Shown: piece by piece, positions 60,790 through 64,000 of the stretch
Position numbering within the stretch: position 1 is the stretch's first letter
Layout of the letters: each line of letters opens with the position of its first letter
Origin: Rikenellaceae bacterium
GTDB lineage: Bacteria; Bacteroidota; Bacteroidia; Bacteroidales; Rikenellaceae
Direction: 5' to 3'
DNA: 64,000 nt
Assembly: GCA_020860245.1 (NCBI GenBank)
Contig: JAJBUQ010000009.1
Location: forward strand, 62,001 to 126,000
Program-made: the position numbers and the translations under genes
The notes under the pieces: generated by a model
What the model saw: the letters and a program-made list of their open reading frames with translations, nothing else
Told to the model about the DNA's origin: nothing
Databases searched by the model: none

Positions 60790-60950
60790 AATATCAATTA
60801 AATGTGTGGTTATGTAGCTAATATTTGTAAAATTGAAAAAAAATTACTCTTTTTGTGTAATATTTTCAAAAACAGTATAATTCTATATATCATGAAAATA
60901 TCGGCAAATATAAAATATTTTGCTAAGACAACAAAATGTTTTAAAATTTA

Positions 60951-60958
60951 TAATTTTG
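60951..60958 (+). promoter_or_regulatory. -7 element of the ACT-like gene, within an inverted repeat
   Basis: TAATTTTG, exact TAnnTTTG, 16 bases before the ATG. It overlaps one arm of AACAAAAT (60930-60937)/ATTTTGTT (60953-60960), so a regulator binding there could block it. Confidence 0.45.
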
Positions 60959-60974
60959 TTAAAATAGTAACATC

Positions 60975-61646
60975 ATGATAACTATCCCTAATGCGGTAGA
61001 AGAAGTAATAAAAAAGAAGCCGCTCCTGGAGAGCGCGTTAGTTGAAGGCCTTGTGAATTTGTCCGCACTGGCAAGGAAACTTAAGCCTGAAATAGAAAAA
61101 AAAGTAGGCAAGGAGGTTAATGACAGCGCTGTCATAGTGGCTTTGAACCGACTCGTTCCGAGATTGGAATTAATGTCTGTGATGAAATTTAAAAGAGTGG
61201 TCGAAAATATAGGTGACATTATCGTGCGGTCGAATCTCGCAGATATAGCCTATGCAAATTCGCATACCCTATTCGAAAAGCAGGCTATCCTGCTGGATAG
61301 AGTCAGGAATATGAAAGATGTGTTCTGTACTTTTTCTCAGGGAATTTACGAGACTACTCTTGTTGTCAGTAGTTCCATTGCCGATTTAGTCGCAGAGACT
61401 TTTAAAGACGAAAAGTTGATTGCAAAGAGCGAAGATCTGTCTTCCATAACCGTTAAACTTCCGTCTGAAAATAGTGTGTGCCCTGGAGTTTATTATTATA
61501 TATTTAAAGAACTCGCATGGGATAATATAAATATAACGGAGGTAATCATTACTACAAATGAATTTACCGTTGTAATTAGCGACGAAGATATCCACCGTGC
61601 ATTTTCGATATTAATGAAAGCTAAACGTCAGGCAGGAATGCAATAA
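60975..61646 (+). CDS. ACT-domain-like protein beside lysC
   Basis: A 223-residue soluble protein. Residues 8-75 are helical and resemble a winged-helix unit (LVNLSALARKLKPEIEKKVG); 75-160 hold a mixed domain; the last 55 residues (PGVYYYIFKELAWDNINITEVIIT) read like the final ACT repeat of aspartokinase. It is divergent from lysC-lysA and likely a regulator or partner of aspartokinase, with amino-acid sensing as inference. No catalytic motif is seen. Confidence 0.72.
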   Translation: MITIPNAVEEVIKKKPLLESALVEGLVNLSALARKLKPEIEKKVGKEVNDSAVIVALNRLVPRLELMSVMKFKRVVENIGDIIVRSNLADIAYANSHTLFEKQAILLDRVRNMKDVFCTFSQGIYETTLVVSSSIADLVAETFKDEKLIAKSEDLSSITVKLPSENSVCPGVYYYIFKELAWDNINITEVIITTNEFTVVISDEDIHRAFSILMKAKRQAGMQ

Positions 61647-61673
61647 AAAAAGCTGTCCACGGACAGCTTTTTT
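61645..61673. terminator. Bidirectional terminator between ACT-like and OmpA genes
   Basis: AAAAAAGCTGTCC/GGACAGCTTTTTT with a two-base loop, symmetrical A- and T-runs on both sides, serving converging genes. Confidence 0.92.
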
Positions 61674-61688
61674 AGAATTATAGCTAAT

Positions 61689-62387
61689 TTATTCTAAATT
61701 TCCAGCTTCTGCTGCTGTAATCATATCTTTACCAGCAGTAATATATATCTCGACTCTTCTGTTTTTAGCCCTTCCTTCTGCGGTAGAGTTGTCAGCGATA
61801 GGATAATCATAAGCCAAGCCTTCAGTATGCATACGGGATCTTGACACTCCGCTTCCTACAAGATAATTCTCAACTGCGTCCGCTCTTTCCATGGATAATT
61901 TTTCATTGATCGCGCGGCTTCCGGTATTGTCCGTGTGTCCCATGATAGTTACATCCGTATCAGGATGTTCGTTCAACGAACGGGCGAATTTAGATAAAGC
62001 TTCTCTCGACGAAGCTGAAAGATCACTCTTACCTGTCTGGAAGAGGATTCCTTCATTGAAGGTAATTTTAATTGCTTGAAGATCGTTGTCGTCCGTTACA
62101 GTCTCGACTGTTGCATCGTCAGCAAGTTCCTGTTCGAGTTCCTTCTGTTGTTTATCCATACGCCTTCCGATCAATGCTCCCGAACCTGCACCTACGGCAC
62201 CTCCGACAGCAGCACCGATAGCTGCGCCTTTACCGCCTCCGGCTATTGCACCGATACCGGCTCCGAGACCAGCTCCTCCTCCTGCACCTATCAGGGCTCC
62301 TTTGCCTGTTTTATTCATTTTGGAGCAAGATGCGAATGCAAGAATACATAAAGTAATAATAGTAAATGATTTAAATTTTGCTTTCAT
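61689..62387 (-). CDS. OmpA-family lipoprotein with glycine-zipper
   Basis: A 232-residue lipoprotein. The signal ITLCILAFASC gives a lipid anchor at about Cys21; a Gly/Ala-rich zipper (about 30-72, GAGIGAIAGGGKGAAIGAAV) follows, then an OmpA-C peptidoglycan-binding domain (about 105-220) with the family's GHTDNTGS and NRRVEIYI. It should tether the outer membrane to the cell wall. It lies 37 bases downstream of purA on the same strand. Confidence 0.92.
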   Translation of the reverse strand: MKAKFKSFTIITLCILAFASCSKMNKTGKGALIGAGGGAGLGAGIGAIAGGGKGAAIGAAVGGAVGAGSGALIGRRMDKQQKELEQELADDATVETVTDDNDLQAIKITFNEGILFQTGKSDLSASSREALSKFARSLNEHPDTDVTIMGHTDNTGSRAINEKLSMERADAVENYLVGSGVSRSRMHTEGLAYDYPIADNSTAEGRAKNRRVEIYITAGKDMITAAEAGNLE

Positions 62388-62424
62388 AATAAATTATTTT
62401 ATAGTTTGTCGCATATATATAAAT

Positions 62425-63684
62425 TTACCTCATGATAGTCTCGTCGCGATCCGGTCCTACCGATATTATTTTAACCGGTACACCGGTTTCTTTCTCGATA
62501 AATTCTACATACTCTTTAAATTCTGCTGGGAAATCATCGTAATTTCTTATGTCGTTAATGTCGCAGTTCCATCCTTTAAACTCCTTATATACAGGCTTTA
62601 CGTGTTCGTCGAGTTCGTAAGGGAAGTTCTCTATAATCTCTCCGTCAATCTCGTAGGCAACTCCTGCTTTGATGATATCGAGGTGGTTCATAACGTCTGC
62701 CTTCATCATGATAAGGGACGTAACGCCGTTTATCATTACAGAATATTTCAGAGCTACCATATCGATCCATCCGCATCTTCTCTTCCTTCCTGTTACAGAG
62801 CCAAATTCATGCCCTATTTCACAAAGCGAGTCTCCCACCTCATCGAACAATTCCGTAGGGAATGGTCCGCTTCCGACCCTTGTACAGTAGGCCTTGAATA
62901 TACCGTAAACCTCTCCGATCTTATTCGGAGCTATCCCTAATCCCGTACATGCTCCTGCGCATATTGTATTGGAAGAAGTAACAAAAGGGTACGACCCAAA
63001 ATCTATATCAAGCATCGTGCCTTGCGCCCCTTCGCATAAAATAGATTTATTATTATTAATTAAATCATTTACTAAAATCTCACTGTCGATAAGATTGAAT
63101 TTTTTCAAATACTCTACTCCTTCCAACCATTCCTTTTCAAGTTCGGTGATATCGTATCCGAACTTCATGTCTGAAAGAATTTTCTCGTGTTTTGCCTTAG
63201 CTGTCCGGTATTTTGAATCGAAACCGGATAAAATATCCCCCACGCGAAGGCCGTTTCGACTTGTTTTGTCCGTATAGGCAGGACCGATTCCTTTGCCTGT
63301 CGTCCCTACTTTAGCGTCTCCCTTTGCAGCTTCGTAAGCCGCATCGAGAATTCTGTGGGTAGGCAGGATAAGATGCGCTTTTTTAGATATAAACAATCTT
63401 TTGGTAAGATCATGTCCCGATTTTGCGAGTGCTTCCGCTTCTGCCTTGAACAGCGCCGGATCAAGAACTACCCCGTTGCCTATGATGTTTATTTTATTTC
63501 CTTGAAAAATTCCTGAAGGAATAGAACGGAGAATATATTTTTCATTGTTGAATTCCAATGTGTGTCCTGCGTTAGGGCCTCCTTGAAAACGTGCTATGGT
63601 ATCGTAACCGGGCGTGAGAACATCTACAACCTTGCCTTTGCCTTCATCCCCCCACTGGAGCCCTAAAACTACATCTGCTTTCAT
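62425..63684 (-). CDS. purA: Adenylosuccinate synthetase
   Basis: A 419-residue enzyme joining IMP and aspartate with GTP in AMP synthesis. GLQWGDEGKGKVVD (about 8-21) is the GTP/IMP loop, GPNAGHT the IMP site, and GTTGKGIGPAYTDK and TGRKRRCGWIDM follow in order. Length is normal. The upstream gap to the divergent gene at 63892 has a six-base hairpin at 63800-63830. Confidence 0.96.
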   Translation of the reverse strand: MKADVVLGLQWGDEGKGKVVDVLTPGYDTIARFQGGPNAGHTLEFNNEKYILRSIPSGIFQGNKINIIGNGVVLDPALFKAEAEALAKSGHDLTKRLFISKKAHLILPTHRILDAAYEAAKGDAKVGTTGKGIGPAYTDKTSRNGLRVGDILSGFDSKYRTAKAKHEKILSDMKFGYDITELEKEWLEGVEYLKKFNLIDSEILVNDLINNNKSILCEGAQGTMLDIDFGSYPFVTSSNTICAGACTGLGIAPNKIGEVYGIFKAYCTRVGSGPFPTELFDEVGDSLCEIGHEFGSVTGRKRRCGWIDMVALKYSVMINGVTSLIMMKADVMNHLDIIKAGVAYEIDGEIIENFPYELDEHVKPVYKEFKGWNCDINDIRNYDDFPAEFKEYVEFIEKETGVPVKIISVGPDRDETIMR

Positions 63685-63856
63685 TTTAAGATCTGATAAA
63701 ATTAATTTAAATTAAAACCTCGCTAAGATAATAGTTAAATGAAAATAAACCATAAAATTGCCTGATTAATTTACAATTACCGCTGCATTAAATTGCAATC
63801 CACGGTATAAAATAATATTATTCTCCGTGGCGTTAATTTTAATGTATTAAATTTAT

Positions 63857-63864
63857 TAGTTTTG
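63857..63864 (+). promoter_or_regulatory. -7 element of the right-edge gene
   Basis: TAGTTTTG, exact TAnnTTTG match, 27 bases before ATG 63892. No clear -33 element. Confidence 0.45.
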
Positions 63865-63891
63865 TTGAATTATTACGGTAATTTTCAATAT

Positions 63892-64000
63892 ATGTATAAA
63901 AAGCTCCGGTTCCTCATTTTCGTTTTACTTATAATTATATGTTTTACAGGATATAAAGGCAAGTCTCAGTATAATAAGAATTATTTCTACTATATGGGAC
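63892..64000 (+). CDS. Secreted protein, 3' end missing
   Basis: Only 36 codons are in the window: MYKKLRFLIFVLLIIICFTG is a signal peptide, and QYNKNYFYYMG follows. The start of the mature part could be that of a TPR-type secreted protein in Bacteroidota, but so short a fragment cannot support a family call. It is divergent from purA. Confidence 0.6.
   Translation, partial: MYKKLRFLIFVLLIIICFTGYKGKSQYNKNYFYYMG

Noticed and set aside
62086..62940. 284-residue plus-strand ORF opposite the OmpA gene and purA
   Set aside because: Its Ser/Ala/Pro-rich part is the antisense of the glycine zipper; both real genes are certain.

Overview
The window reads as a chromosomal segment of an anaerobic, saccharolytic member of Bacteroidales (phylum Bacteroidota). 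The evidence is: promoters of the Bacteroidota type (TTTG, then 19-21 nt, then TAnnTTTG) in front of many genes; almost no Shine-Dalgarno sequences; typical lineage neighbourhoods (TPR protein-lptC-CNNM/CBS protein-PpiD, gldE-PPTase, a BT_3928-like membrane protein, DUF4080 radical SAM); B12-dependent methylmalonyl-CoA mutase in two subunits; and a reverse rubrerythrin next to a PerR/Fur regulator. TGA is used as a normal stop codon (for example araB and tmk). Gene density is high. There is no prophage, insertion sequence or CRISPR array.

Layout. 1-8.7 kb holds envelope biogenesis (outer-membrane barrel cut by the window edge, TPR protein, LptC, CNNM/CBS membrane protein, PpiD-type isomerase), then HflX and an E1-like enzyme without its zinc cysteines. 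8.8-9.4 kb is a metallo-hydrolase. 9.5-15.3 kb is an L-arabinose operon: araA, a Na+/sugar symporter, araD, araB. 15.3-16.5 kb is an AT-rich acyltransferase gene behind a cluster of palindromes. 16.5-20.5 kb (minus) is mutA-mutB. 20.6-23.7 kb (minus) is a radical SAM protein and an ABC-F ATPase with one degenerate ATP site. 23.8-24.9 kb is a perR-like gene and rubrerythrin with a candidate operator. 25-31.7 kb is a hemicellulose/pectin block (GH51 arabinofuranosidase, GH115 glucuronidase, MATE exporter, CE12 acetylesterase) without SusC/SusD. 31.7-33.4 kb (minus) is a GNAT and a ROK regulator.

33.6-37.7 kb is the least ordinary stretch: a long-chain acyl-CoA synthetase interrupted by an in-frame TGA where a Trp is expected, a small cysteine-rich membrane protein, tRNA-Leu(UAA), a perfect 34-bp palindrome, a decayed type I specificity-subunit remnant, a 14-bp direct repeat, a lipoprotein and a structured gap ending in a terminator. 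37.7-47.4 kb has a clostripain-family lipoprotein, a minus-strand operon (PLP-binding protein, DHOD-like protein, nucleoside kinase), then tmk, a DoxX/MauE-like membrane protein, a BNR-repeat protein, GldE and a phosphopantetheinyl transferase. 47.4-53.0 kb (minus) has gltX, ychF, a DUF389 membrane protein, rsmI and an unknown protein. 53.2-58.3 kb has a NYN-cold-shock fusion, uvrA and an M16 peptidase. 58.3-63.7 kb has lysA-lysC facing a stand-alone ACT-like protein, an OmpA lipoprotein and purA. A secreted protein starts at the right edge.

Taken together: arabinose-, glucuronate- and acetyl-decorated plant polysaccharides are debranched outside the cell (GH51, GH115, CE12), arabinose is imported and turned into D-xylulose 5-phosphate (symporter, AraA/B/D), and methylmalonyl-CoA mutase links succinyl-CoA to propionate formation. 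The metabolic links are inference from families; the gene calls rest on motifs and gene order. Nothing here is clearly a new defence or mobile system. The most unusual signals are the acyl-CoA synthetase stop, the tRNA-Leu/palindrome/hsdS remnant, a leader motif shared by the arabinose genes, the asymmetric ABC-F protein and the ACT-like partner of lysC.
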